In this document: piece after piece, positions 7,632-15,116 of the stretch
Position numbering within the stretch: position 1 is the first letter of the stretch
Layout: each line of letters begins with the position of its first letter
Source of the DNA: Micromonosporaceae bacterium
Lineage (GTDB): Bacteria; Actinomycetota; Actinomycetes; Mycobacteriales; Micromonosporaceae
Direction of reading: 5' to 3'
Assembly (NCBI GenBank): GCA_019689695.1
Contig: JADGHA010000010.1
Span: 1-23,081, forward strand
Length of the DNA stretch: 23,081 nucleotides
Made by a program: the position numbers and the translations under genes
The notes under the pieces: model-generated
Database searches by the model: none
What the model was told of the DNA's origin: nothing
Seen by the model: only the letters and a program-made list of their open reading frames with translations

Positions 7632-10600
7632 CTACCGGTGTTTCTTCTTGATGAGGATCGGTGCCGAAGCCGCCGAGGCCGGCTCGTAGCCGGGGGCGCT
7701 GGCGGTCACCACCACCCTGATCTCGTGGCCCGCGTCGGCCGGCTTCACGAGGTAGATCGGCAGGACCGCGTGCCGGATGTCGACCCCGTCGCGCTGCCAC
7801 TGGTAGCTGAACCTCGCGCCGTCCACCGACCACTCGCCGGGTAGGCCGATGAGCACCACGTCCAGCAGCGAGATGATGCGCGGCGGCTGGACGTTCCTGA
7901 TCGGCGCCGGGCCGACGAGCTGGCCGACGCCCCAGTGCGCCGTGGTCTGGTAGCCCAGGCCGGTCGGGTCGGCCCAGTTGTGGATCGCCGTACGCGTCCC
8001 GCCGGTCGCGTCGTTGACCTGGAAGTCCAGGCCGTGGAACGTGCCGAGGCCGCCCTTGTCGAGCAGGTTGATCGCCGCCTCCACGAGGTAGCCGCCCTCG
8101 GTCCGGGCGGTGGCCGACCGCAGGCGCGCCGCCTGGGCGGCCTCGTCGCCCGTGCCGAACGACGTGACGTTGTCCGCGTTGATGCGGATCTGGGTGTCCT
8201 CGGGGCGGTAGGCGCCGTTCTTGGCGTTGCCGGCATCCACGTAGATCTCCACCGAGTCCTGCACCCAGGGATCGGACCCGGAGAGGTCGATCACCGGGTC
8301 GGCCACCTCGGCGAGGACGTAGAGCGTGTCGTCCCGCCAGAGGGTGCGGACCGTCGCCACCGCGCCGCCATCGCCCTGGATGGTCTTGGCGGTGGTCACC
8401 GCGTTCGCGTCGGCCCACGCCGGGTCGATCGAGCCGTCGATCGTCACCTCGGTACGGGCCTGCCTGACCTCCAGGTAGGACAGCTCCTCAACCAGGGTGA
8501 GCGTGCCGGTGGTGCCCGGGCTGTTCCAGCCCGCCGTGGCCGCACCGTCGGTGGCCCGGACGTCCAGGGCCAGCGTGTCGCCCAGTGCGGCATCGGTGAG
8601 CGGTAGGTGCGCCACCACGGCGTACCCGCCGTCGCGGGCGGCGACCACGGCGCGGGCGCCACCGGTGGTGGACCCGTCGCGGCCCACGACGTACGTGACG
8701 CCGTCGAGCTCGAAGGTCACCGCGTCCGTGGGCTCGACGTCGCCGTCGGTGACGGAGACGTACGCGGTCAGGTGGTCCGGCGCCCAGCGCAGCTGGAATC
8801 CGGCCATCTCCTCGATGGGATGCAGCGGCAGCTTGGACCACTCCGGCGAGCTCGTCGCGGCCGCGTCCAGGGCGACGCTGCCCGCGAACACGTTGGCCGT
8901 GCGCAGCCGGGGCGGCAGATCCTGCCCGCCGACCGCGCCGTAGTAGGCCGGCTTCGCCTGCAGCGCGTCGTTGAAGATGAGCGGCGCGCCGCTGCCCGAC
9001 CGCCAGCTGCGGCCGTCGACCAGGCCCCACACGGTGACGGAGAACAGGTCGTCGGCGTGCTCCCGGAAGACGTTGAACGCGTCCCGGTAGTAGTAGCCCT
9101 GGTCGATGAGCAGCGCCTGGCTGACCGGCGTGCCCGTCGGTACGTCGAACTCGGTCACCGCCTGCTTGACCGGCAGGTCCTCGAACGCCTCGAACGCGTC
9201 GGCGAGGGCCGAGACCGGCATGGTGAGGTTGACGTGGAACTGGTGCCCGACGCCGTCGACCGGCACCCCGCGCGCCAGCAGCCGTTCCACCAGGGCGTGG
9301 TAGCGCGCCCGCTTTCCGGACTGCTCGGTGTTGTAGTCATTGATGAACAGGGTGACCGGGTGGGTCACGCCTTCGGCCGCGTAGACGTTGTTGAACGCCT
9401 CGTTCGCGTACTGGAAGGCGAGGTCGATGTACTGCTCGCCGAGAACGTTGTACCAGTTGCTGCGGCGCAGGCCGTCGGCGAAGTCGCCGGAGTCGGCGAC
9501 CACCTCGTTGACCACGTCCCAGGCGACCAGCGGGTTGGTGTCGCTGCCGAAGCGGCCGTAGGTGCTGCTCAGGTACTCGGCGATGGAGAAGATGTGCGTC
9601 CGCAGCCGGTCACGCAGGATCTGCTGGTCGGCCGGTGAGTTGGTCAACGGCTCGCCGGCGTCGTTCTGGAAGAACCAGGCCGGGGTCTGGTTGTGCCAGA
9701 CCAGCACGTGGCCGTAGACCCGCAGGTGGTTCTCCTGGGCGAACCGCATGATCGCGTCGGCCTGCTCGTGCGGGGCGAACTCGCGATCCGCGTTGTACCA
9801 GGCCTCCGGCTTCATGTGGTTCTCCGCCGTGACCTGGTTGAAGTGGCGCAGCAGCAGCTGCGACGGCGCGCCGACGGTCTCGCGGCTGTCGATCGCGACG
9901 CCGAGCGGGAAGTCGACGGTCTCGTGGATGCCGGTGAGGTCCTCGATGACCGGGGGCTCGGGCACCCGTACGACGATGTCGTCGACGAGGAAGTCGCTGG
10001 TGTTGCCGGTGGCGCCGCCCAGGTACTGGGTCTCGAAGTACAGGAACGCGCTGTCCGCGACGGGCATCGTGAACTTCGCCGTCACCTCGGTCCACCCGGT
10101 GTTGGTGACGTTCTCGAACTGGGCGAGCGTGCTGAACGACTGGCTGCCGCCGGTGCTGCTCTGCAGGCTCAGCCAGATCTCGTCGGTCGGCTGGCCCTCG
10201 GCGAACCGCAGCCATGCGGAGAGCTCATACGTCGCGCCGCCCTCGACCAGGCCGGTGATGTCGTGCCCGATGCCCGCGCCCTGGTTCGCCCGGTTGGTCA
10301 CCAACGCGGCCGCCGCGCCGCCATGCGCCACGCTGCTCAGCTCCAGGGTCGGTGCCCCCTGGCCGCCGTCACGCGGCACCCAGCCGTCCAGCCCGTCCTC
10401 GAAGTCGGTGTCGATGACGACGGTGCCCGGCTCCGGGCCGCCGCCGTTACCGGCCGGCGCGGTGATGAGGATGTCGTCGACGATGAGCGTGTACGGCGCG
10501 GCGAGGTTGTCACTGCCGATGTAGATCTGGAACTGGGCCGGGTCGGTGCCGTCGTCCGGGGCGGTCCAGCTGCCGGTGATGGTGGTCCAGCCAGCCGCGT

Positions 10601-11045
10601 TGACGGGGGTGTTCCCGATCCAGGTGAAGGCCGGCTTGGCGACGAAGCGCACGCCCGGGGTGCCGGCGGTGCCGTCCGCCAGGCGCGCCCGCATGGACAG
10701 GGTGTATGTGGTGCCGGGCCGGAAGATGCCCGCGGGGGACTGGATGCCCTCGAAGTCGTTGTCGCGGTCGACGATGCGTAGCGCCTTGCCGCCCTCGGCC
10801 AGGTCGACGACGTCCAGGGTGACGTCGCCGCTCTGGGTCCAGGTGCCGGTGGTGCCGTCCTCGAAGTCGACGGCGCTGACCGTGACCGCATCCGCCGCGG
10901 AGGCGGCGGGGGCCAGGCCGACCCCGGCGACCAATCCGCCGGCGGCCAGGCACAGCGCGGCGCCGGCCCGGGCCAGGCGCGACCGCAGGGACAGCGTTCG
11001 GGTAGCACCGCTCAGACGTTGCGGATACCCATATCTCGGGCGCAT
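7632..11045 (-). CDS. Secreted multimodular GH10 endo-beta-1,4-xylanase
   Basis: An 1137-residue exported xylanase. A long signal region with a hydrophobic core (about 27-48) is probably cleaved after A-S-A (residue 50). Two CBM4/9-type carbohydrate-binding modules follow (about 54-198 and 208-362, both with F-E-D-G starts and ending in a V-D-D-I strand). The GH10 catalytic domain spans about 365-705, with acid/base Glu514 in W-D-V-V-N-E and nucleophile Glu632 in V-T-E-F-D. Next are two CBM9-like segments (about 715-852 and 857-1045, the second with D-G-S-I-D-P-A-W) and a C-terminal Ig-like repeat (about 1055-1130, Y-Q-W-Q-R-D-G and A-D-A-G-H-E-I) ending in K-K-K-H-R. ATG 11045 is chosen because GAGGAG lies 9 nt upstream and the signal peptide starts there; the frame stays open much further. 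GH10 enzymes cleave internal xylan bonds outside the cell. It is followed by the hairpin at 7550-7623. Confidence 0.95.
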   Translation of the reverse strand: MRPRYGYPQRLSGATRTLSLRSRLARAGAALCLAAGGLVAGVGLAPAASAADAVTVSAVDFEDGTTGTWTQSGDVTLDVVDLAEGGKALRIVDRDNDFEGIQSPAGIFRPGTTYTLSMRARLADGTAGTPGVRFVAKPAFTWIGNTPVNAAGWTTITGSWTAPDDGTDPAQFQIYIGSDNLAAPYTLIVDDILITAPAGNGGGPEPGTVVIDTDFEDGLDGWVPRDGGQGAPTLELSSVAHGGAAAALVTNRANQGAGIGHDITGLVEGGATYELSAWLRFAEGQPTDEIWLSLQSSTGGSQSFSTLAQFENVTNTGWTEVTAKFTMPVADSAFLYFETQYLGGATGNTSDFLVDDIVVRVPEPPVIEDLTGIHETVDFPLGVAIDSRETVGAPSQLLLRHFNQVTAENHMKPEAWYNADREFAPHEQADAIMRFAQENHLRVYGHVLVWHNQTPAWFFQNDAGEPLTNSPADQQILRDRLRTHIFSIAEYLSSTYGRFGSDTNPLVAWDVVNEVVADSGDFADGLRRSNWYNVLGEQYIDLAFQYANEAFNNVYAAEGVTHPVTLFINDYNTEQSGKRARYHALVERLLARGVPVDGVGHQFHVNLTMPVSALADAFEAFEDLPVKQAVTEFDVPTGTPVSQALLIDQGYYYRDAFNVFREHADDLFSVTVWGLVDGRSWRSGSGAPLIFNDALQAKPAYYGAVGGQDLPPRLRTANVFAGSVALDAAATSSPEWSKLPLHPIEEMAGFQLRWAPDHLTAYVSVTDGDVEPTDAVTFELDGVTYVVGRDGSTTGGARAVVAARDGGYAVVAHLPLTDAALGDTLALDVRATDGAATAGWNSPGTTGTLTLVEELSYLEVRQARTEVTIDGSIDPAWADANAVTTAKTIQGDGGAVATVRTLWRDDTLYVLAEVADPVIDLSGSDPWVQDSVEIYVDAGNAKNGAYRPEDTQIRINADNVTSFGTGDEAAQAARLRSATARTEGGYLVEAAINLLDKGGLGTFHGLDFQVNDATGGTRTAIHNWADPTGLGYQTTAHWGVGQLVGPAPIRNVQPPRIISLLDVVLIGLPGEWSVDGARFSYQWQRDGVDIRHAVLPIYLVKPADAGHEIRVVVTASAPGYEPASAASAPILIKKKHR

Positions 11046-11071
11046 CGGGCTGCTCCTCGGATCGAGCGAAT

Positions 11072-11087
11072 GGGCGTGCCAACGCCC
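11072..11087. promoter_or_regulatory. Small palindrome in the xylanase leader
   Basis: Arms gggcgt (11072-11077) and acgccc (11082-11087) around a 4-nt centre, 27 bp upstream of the xylanase start codon. It could be an operator or an mRNA hairpin. It does not resemble the CebR-type cellulose operator, and no regulator gene is adjacent. Confidence 0.3.
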
Positions 11088-11122
11088 GGCGGGACCCGGC
11101 GCCAGGTGATGGAGACGGCCGC

Positions 11123-11130
11123 ATCTTATA
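11123..11130 (-). promoter_or_regulatory. Candidate -10 element for the xylanase gene
   Basis: On the minus strand this reads TATAAGAT, a good -10 match and the most AT-rich octamer in the 149-bp gap between the prepilin peptidase stop and the xylanase start. It would give a leader of roughly 70 nt containing the palindrome at 11072-11087. A -35 is not clear (tcgacg lies about 15 bp upstream). Confidence 0.35.
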
Positions 11131-11194
11131 TGTGCCCGGTGTGGCCGTCGAGATGGACGCGCGTCACCGGACGGCCACCGGCGGGGCGCGACCG

Positions 11195-11947
11195 CTACAT
11201 TGCCGCGAGGGTGAGAAGAAAGCCGGCCACGAGGGCCGGGCCGAACGGCAGCGGGGTGTCCCGGCGGACCCGGCCGGTGGCCAGCAGGCCGAGCGCGGCC
11301 ACTCCGCCGAGCAGCACCGGCAGCACGCCGCCGAGCAGCACGGCGGGCCACCCCACCCAGCCCAGCGGGGCGGCCAGGACCGCGGCCAGCTTCACGTCGC
11401 CGAAGCCGAGCGCACTGCCCGGCAGGACGGCGAGCAGGCCGTACGCGGCGCCGAGCGCGCCGGCTGCGGCCAGCGCCCGCAGCAGGGGCGCCGGGTCGCC
11501 GGCCGCCACCGCGGCGCCGGCGAGCAGGGCGGCCACCACGGCGCCGGCGGGGAGCACCAGCAGGTCCGGCAGGCGTAGCGTGGCCAGGTCGACCGCCGCG
11601 AGCAGCACGCCGGCCAGCGCCAGGATCAGCAGTACGGCCAGCAGCAGCGCCCGTTCGATGCCGCTGGCGGCGGGATGCCCGGCCGCGGCGCGGGCGGCGA
11701 CCAGCCCGGTGAGGCCGGCGATGACCGCCATCGTGGGGGTACGGGGGCCCAGCTGGCAGGCACACCCGCGGCAGCGGGAGCCCAGCCAGCCGGCCAGGCC
11801 CGCCGGGAACGGCCAGGCGCAGCGCCCGCACGCCTGCCGGGGCTGCGCGCCGGCAGGGACTGAGAGCCGGTACGTGACGCGTGGCAGCATGGCGCCGACC
11901 GCCGCGCCGGCCACCGCGCACGCCAGCGGTTGGATGGCTCCGGGCAC
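11195..11947 (-). CDS. Prepilin peptidase (A24 family, PilD-like)
   Basis: A 250-residue polytopic membrane aspartyl protease. Family members cleave the leader of type IV prepilins and related pseudopilins on the cytoplasmic side and may N-methylate the new N-terminus. The N-terminal cytoplasmic part has a C-x2-C pair (Cys40, Cys43) and a C-x2-C (Cys59, Cys62), likely binding zinc. The catalytic aspartates are Asp120 in A-V-D-L-A-T-L-R-L-P-D and Asp184 in the G-F-G-D-V-K signature. The usual P-F-G-P motif near the C-terminus (residues 234-237) is present. About seven hydrophobic helices are visible. The start is GTG 11947; no strong ribosome site was seen upstream. No pilin, secretion ATPase or Tad genes are nearby, so it may serve a tad or competence-type cluster elsewhere. 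The xylanase follows on the same strand after 149 bp. Confidence 0.9.
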   Translation of the reverse strand: MPGAIQPLACAVAGAAVGAMLPRVTYRLSVPAGAQPRQACGRCAWPFPAGLAGWLGSRCRGCACQLGPRTPTMAVIAGLTGLVAARAAAGHPAASGIERALLLAVLLILALAGVLLAAVDLATLRLPDLLVLPAGAVVAALLAGAAVAAGDPAPLLRALAAAGALGAAYGLLAVLPGSALGFGDVKLAAVLAAPLGWVGWPAVLLGGVLPVLLGGVAALGLLATGRVRRDTPLPFGPALVAGFLLTLAAM

Positions 11948-12046
11948 CTGGGCAGGCTAGGCCGGCGGGCGCCTCCGCTCGGTCACGATGTCGACAGGCG
12001 GCGGGGGATCACAGGCGGATTGGCGCTCTGCCCGGGCAACCGTCAC

Positions 12047-12093
12047 GCTACGGTGCTTGAGGTACGCCGGCTACGGTGCTGGGAGGTACGCCG
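12047..12093 (+). repeat. Tandem 23/24-bp repeat upstream of the LppU-like gene
   Basis: Two near-identical units, 12047-12069 and 12070-12093, both beginning gctacggtgct and ending gaggtacgccg, differ by a one-base indel and one substitution. Each contains TACGGT (12049-12054 and 12072-12077), the hexamer that looks like a -10 box before moaA and the ATPase gene. They lie 44-90 bp upstream of the start codon and may be duplicated promoter elements or a regulator site. Confidence 0.6.
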
Positions 12094-12136
12094 CGCCCGA
12101 ACGAGGGCTGGCCCGTGTGCACGTTGGAGGAGCCCG

Positions 12137-12970
12137 ATGTCGACCTACGGAGGCCGGCCCGCGGACCGGTACGGTCAGCCGTCCGACCCGTGGGGCGAAC
12201 CTGAGCGGTGGGGCGGCGGCCCTGCGGAGCAGGACCAGTCACCGGGCTACGACCAGTGGGGATATGGCCAACCGGGCTACGGCGCCGCGAACGGCAACCC
12301 TCCGGAGCACGCGACCGGCTACGGCGACGGCGGATACCGCGACGGCGGGTATGCAGGCGCCGGGTACAGCGGCGGGGCATACGGCGGCACCGAGTACGGC
12401 GGTGGGGTGTACCGCGGCACGGAGTACGGCGGCACGGAGTACGGCGGTGGGGTGTACCGCGGCACCGAGTACGGCGCATCGGCGTACCCCGCCTACAGCG
12501 ACGCCGAGCCGGAGCCGCCCCAGCGCAGCTCGACCAGGCTGCTTGCGGTCATCGTCGCGGCGCTCGCGGTGCTGCTCCTCGCCGGCGGGGCGACCGCGTA
12601 CCTGGTGACCCGGGGGGACAACGAGGAGCCCACGGCGGCGCCGAGCGCCGCGGCGTCCGGGTCGAAAGGCGAGGCCGCCGGCGCACAGGCGACGCCGGAG
12701 GCCGGGCAGAGCGGAACGCCGGCACCCGGGTCGTCGACCGAGCCGAGGTTCGCGGCCGTCGGCCAGTGCCTGGTGAACGACGGCACCGACGCCCAGCCCG
12801 CGATGCGGATCGTGGCCTGCGGTCCCGGCACCTACCAGGTGCTCGCCCGGTTCGACGGCACCATCGACTACGCCGGCAAGTGCGGCAAGGTCAAGGGCTA
12901 CAAGTTCCACTACTACTTCGACGCGGAGCTGAATGAGCTCGACTACGTGCTCTGCCTCAAGAAGCGCTAG
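12137..12970 (+). CDS. LppU-like membrane protein with Gly/Tyr-rich N-terminus
   Basis: A 277-residue single-pass membrane protein. Residues 1-125 are low-complexity, rich in Gly and Tyr, with a repeated G-G-T-E-Y-G-G-G-V-Y-R-G-T-E-Y unit (about 83-112). A transmembrane helix follows (about 134-157), then a Pro/Ala/Ser-rich linker and a C-terminal domain (about 203-277) with four cysteines (211, 228, 249, 273), likely two disulfides. The pattern V-G-Q-C-L, A-C-G-P-G-T-Y-Q-V-L, G-T-I-D and Y-V-L-C-L resembles the LppU/SCO3897-type domain common in actinomycetes; its function is unknown. The disordered part should be cytoplasmic and the Cys domain outside, in type II orientation. ATG 12137 is preceded by GGAGGAG with good spacing. 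The final codons form one arm of the inverted repeat at 12963-12984. Confidence 0.85.
   Translation: MSTYGGRPADRYGQPSDPWGEPERWGGGPAEQDQSPGYDQWGYGQPGYGAANGNPPEHATGYGDGGYRDGGYAGAGYSGGAYGGTEYGGGVYRGTEYGGTEYGGGVYRGTEYGASAYPAYSDAEPEPPQRSSTRLLAVIVAALAVLLLAGGATAYLVTRGDNEEPTAAPSAAASGSKGEAAGAQATPEAGQSGTPAPGSSTEPRFAAVGQCLVNDGTDAQPAMRIVACGPGTYQVLARFDGTIDYAGKCGKVKGYKFHYYFDAELNELDYVLCLKKR
12383..12472 (+). repeat. 45-bp tandem repeat coding Gly/Tyr units
   Basis: Two 45-nt units (12383-12427 and 12428-12472) are nearly identical and each encodes the same 15 residues. Shorter related ggcggc-type units precede them. The synonymous near-identity indicates recent duplication, so length polymorphism between strains is likely. 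Confidence 0.8.
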
Positions 12971-13051
12971 CGGTATCTAGCGCTGTCTAGCGCAAAAACT
13001 AGAGCCGACACGCCGATCGCGGAATCTACGCCTTTCTACCCCCTGAGCTAG
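12963..13051. promoter_or_regulatory. CTAG-rich repeat cluster upstream of the ATPase gene
   Basis: A perfect 8-bp inverted repeat agcgctag (12963-12970) / ctagcgct (12977-12984) with a 6-nt loop overlaps the LppU-like stop codon and could act as a terminator. CTAG occurs at 12967, 12977, 12987, 12999 and 13048. The first three are exactly 10 bp apart, in direct repeats of the form ctagcg. CTAG is normally rare in bacterial genomes, so this phased cluster between two genes is a candidate operator for the downstream ATPase gene. Its role is inference. Confidence 0.5.
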
Positions 13052-13060
13052 ACGGCCCGA

Positions 13061-13066
13061 TACGGT
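13061..13066 (+). promoter_or_regulatory. Candidate -10 element, leaderless ATPase mRNA
   Basis: TACGGT (TANNNT) ends 7 nt before GTG 13074 and overlaps the alternative GTG at 13065. The geometry favours the later GTG as first codon of a leaderless transcript. Confidence 0.45.
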
Positions 13067-13073
13067 GCGAGAC

Positions 13074-14285
13074 GTGGACCCCGTTCGCAACCCCTACGCG
13101 CCCGGGGCCGGGCAGCGTCCACCCGAGCTTGCCGGCCGCAGCCGCGAGCTGGAGATGTTCGACGTGGTGCTGGAGCGGGTCGCCCGCGCCCGCCCGGAGC
13201 GCAGCCTGGTGCTCACCGGCCTGCGCGGCGTGGGCAAGACCGTGCTGCTCAACACCCTGCGGTCGCAGGCCATCGGCCGGCTCTGGGGCACCGGCAAGAT
13301 AGAGGCGCGGCCGGACCAGTCGCTGCGCCGGCCGGTCGCGGCGGCCCTGCACATGGCGATCCGGGAGATCGCCCCGCACCACCGGGCCCCGGACCGCATC
13401 GACGAGTTCCTCGCCGTGCTCAAGGCCTTCGCGCTGCGCTCCAATGCGGCCGGCGCCAAGCTGCGCGATCGCTGGCAGCCCGGCATCGACGTGCCGGCGG
13501 CGACCGGCCGGGCGGACTCCGGCGACATCGAGATCGACCTGGTCGAGCTGTTCACCGACGCGGCGAGCGTGGCCACCGACGTGGGCACCGGCATCGCGCT
13601 GTTCATCGACGAGATGCAGGACCTGGGCGGGGCGGATGTCTCCGCGCTCTGCGCCGCCTGCCATGAGCTGTCCCAGCTCGGCGCCCCGCTGATCGTGGTC
13701 GGCGCCGGGCTGCCGCACCTGCCCGCCGTCCTGTCCGCGGCCAAGTCCTACTCGGAGCGGCTGTTCCGCTACCAGCGCATCGACCGCCTCGACCGGATCG
13801 CCGCCGACCAGGCGCTGTGCGCGCCGGCGGCGCGCGAGGGCGTCGAGTACGAAGCGAAGGCGCTGGACCTGCTCTACGAAATGTCCGGCGGCTACCCGTA
13901 CTTCGTGCAGGCGTACGGCAAGGCGACCTGGGACCACGCGCCGGCGAGCCCGATCACCGCGTCGGACGTCCGGGTCGCCGCGCCGGAGGCCGAGGCGGAG
14001 CTGGCGGTCGGCTTCTTCGGCTCCCGGTACGAGCGGGCCACCCCGGCCGAGCGGGAGTACATGCGCGCGATGGCCGCGGCCGGCGCGGAGCGGGCCGACG
14101 AGGCCGACGGCGGCGGGGCGGTGCCGACCGCGGAGATCGCCCGCGCTCTGGGCCGCAAGCCGGCCAGCCTCTCCCCGGCCCGGGACGCCCTGATCAAGAA
14201 GGGGCTGATCTACTCCGGCGAGCGGGGCACGGTGGCCTTCACCGTCCCGCACTTCGGCAAGTACCTGCGCACCCAGCCCTCCTGA
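13074..14285 (+). CDS. ORC/AAA-type ATPase with winged-helix C-terminus
   Basis: A 403-residue P-loop ATPase of the AAA_16/ORC-like group. Walker A G-L-R-G-V-G-K-T is at 49-56 and Walker B A-L-F-I-D-E-M-Q-D at 175-183 (Asp179, Glu180). A sensor-like strand I-V-V-G-A-G-L-P follows at 207-214, then a helical lid with G-G-Y-P-Y-F-V-Q (272-279). Residues about 322-400 form a winged-helix region (T-A-E-I-A-R-A-L-G-R-K, then K-K-G-L-I-Y). The overall plan recalls archaeal-type ATPases and Orc1/Cdc6, but the protein has no known bacterial role and is not a DnaA. The likely start is GTG 13074, set by the -10-like hexamer; GTG 13065 would add three residues. No partner gene overlaps it. The CTAG cluster just upstream suggests specific regulation. 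The function may involve DNA binding, but this is unproven. Confidence 0.85.
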   Translation: MDPVRNPYAPGAGQRPPELAGRSRELEMFDVVLERVARARPERSLVLTGLRGVGKTVLLNTLRSQAIGRLWGTGKIEARPDQSLRRPVAAALHMAIREIAPHHRAPDRIDEFLAVLKAFALRSNAAGAKLRDRWQPGIDVPAATGRADSGDIEIDLVELFTDAASVATDVGTGIALFIDEMQDLGGADVSALCAACHELSQLGAPLIVVGAGLPHLPAVLSAAKSYSERLFRYQRIDRLDRIAADQALCAPAAREGVEYEAKALDLLYEMSGGYPYFVQAYGKATWDHAPASPITASDVRVAAPEAEAELAVGFFGSRYERATPAEREYMRAMAAAGAERADEADGGGAVPTAEIARALGRKPASLSPARDALIKKGLIYSGERGTVAFTVPHFGKYLRTQPS

Positions 14286-14333
14286 CCCCGGCGCCAGCCC
14301 GCTGCCCCCGCGCATGGATCTCGCGCGCTCGGG

Positions 14334-14339
14334 TAAGCC
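14334..14339 (+). promoter_or_regulatory. Candidate -10 element, DoxX-like gene
   Basis: TAAGCC, a TANNNT-like hexamer with C at the last position, ends 6 nt before GTG 14346. It matches the spacing seen at moaA and is weaker in sequence. No Shine-Dalgarno is visible. Confidence 0.3.
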
Positions 14340-14345
14340 GCACCC

Positions 14346-14963
14346 GTGAGACCTCTGCGTACGGCCGCCCGCGGCATGCTCGGCACGATCTTCGTGGTCA
14401 GCGGTGCCCGGTCGGTGGCCAGACCCGACGACCAGGTGTCGCAGGCGAAGCCGGTCACCGACCGGCTCACGCCCGTGCTGGAGAAGACGAGCTCCGGGAT
14501 GCCGGCCGACACCCGCACCCTGATCCAGGTCAACGGCGCCGCTCAGCTCGCCGGCGGCCTGCTGCTGGTCAGCCGGGCCCACCGCCCGGCGGCCGCCGCG
14601 CTGGCCCTGTCTCTGATCCCCACCACGCTCGCCGGCCATCCGTTCTGGACGGAGCATGACCCCGAGCGCCGGCGGGCCCACCAGATCCACTTCCTGAAGA
14701 ACCTGGGCCTGTTCGGCGGGCTGCTGGTCGCCGCTCTCGACACCGAGGGCCGGCCCGGCATGGCGTGGCGGGGCGGGCACCTGGTGCGGCACGCCCGGGA
14801 CTCGGCGAGGCGGCAGGTGAAGTCGACGAGGCGGCAAATGAGCATGGCACGGCGGCAGGTCCGGATGGCGCGGCGCATCGCACGGCGGCAGCCGAGAATT
14901 GCCCGACGGGCGGCCCGGATCGGCCATTTCATGGGGACCGTCCGCGGCCGGCTGCCCGTCTGA
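14346..14963 (+). CDS. DoxX family membrane protein with Arg-rich repeat tail
   Basis: A 205-residue protein. Residues 1-135 form a DoxX-like four-helix membrane domain: a first helix at about 8-20 with the family's F-V-V-S-G, then about 59-76, 81-97 and 115-131, with H-F-L-K-N-L before the last helix as in other DoxX proteins. DoxX proteins are small quinone-linked or redox-associated membrane proteins of mostly unknown activity. The last 65 residues are strongly basic (20 Arg, 1 Lys) and contain seven-residue repeats beginning A-R-R or T-R-R (154-192). This tail is unusual for the family and should lie on the cytoplasmic side by the positive-inside rule. The GTG start was chosen from the TAAGCC element 6 nt upstream and the family N-terminus. 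The gene lies 60 bp after the ATPase and probably has its own promoter. Confidence 0.8.
   Translation: MRPLRTAARGMLGTIFVVSGARSVARPDDQVSQAKPVTDRLTPVLEKTSSGMPADTRTLIQVNGAAQLAGGLLLVSRAHRPAAAALALSLIPTTLAGHPFWTEHDPERRRAHQIHFLKNLGLFGGLLVAALDTEGRPGMAWRGGHLVRHARDSARRQVKSTRRQMSMARRQVRMARRIARRQPRIARRAARIGHFMGTVRGRLPV
14805..14921 (+). repeat. Degenerate 21-bp repeat coding A-R-R heptads
   Basis: The codons for residues 154-192 of the DoxX-like protein form six units: ARRQVKS, TRRQMSM, ARRQVRM, a short ARRI, ARRQPRI and ARRAARI. Nucleotide copies share the core cggcggca(g/a). Regular heptad spacing gives an Arg-Arg pair on each second helical turn. Confidence 0.75.
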
Positions 14964-15116
14964 CTCCACAGTGGACGGCAGCCGTGGCGGAGGGCACCCG
15001 CCATTTCGGATAGTGATGACCGAACCACCCGAACGCACTGTGATGGGCCCAACCACATGGAAATGTCGCGAAGCAATGTGGGATCGGACACGTTCGGGTA
15101 ACGCAGGAGGTTCCGG

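Noticed and set aside
10896..11045. Twin-arginine signal for the xylanase
   Set aside because: The N-terminus has scattered Arg residues but no adjacent R-R pair before the hydrophobic core; an ordinary Sec signal fits better.
11046..11921. 292-residue N-terminal extension of the xylanase frame
   Set aside because: It lies over the prepilin peptidase in another frame and precedes a clear signal peptide with a ribosome site at ATG 11045.
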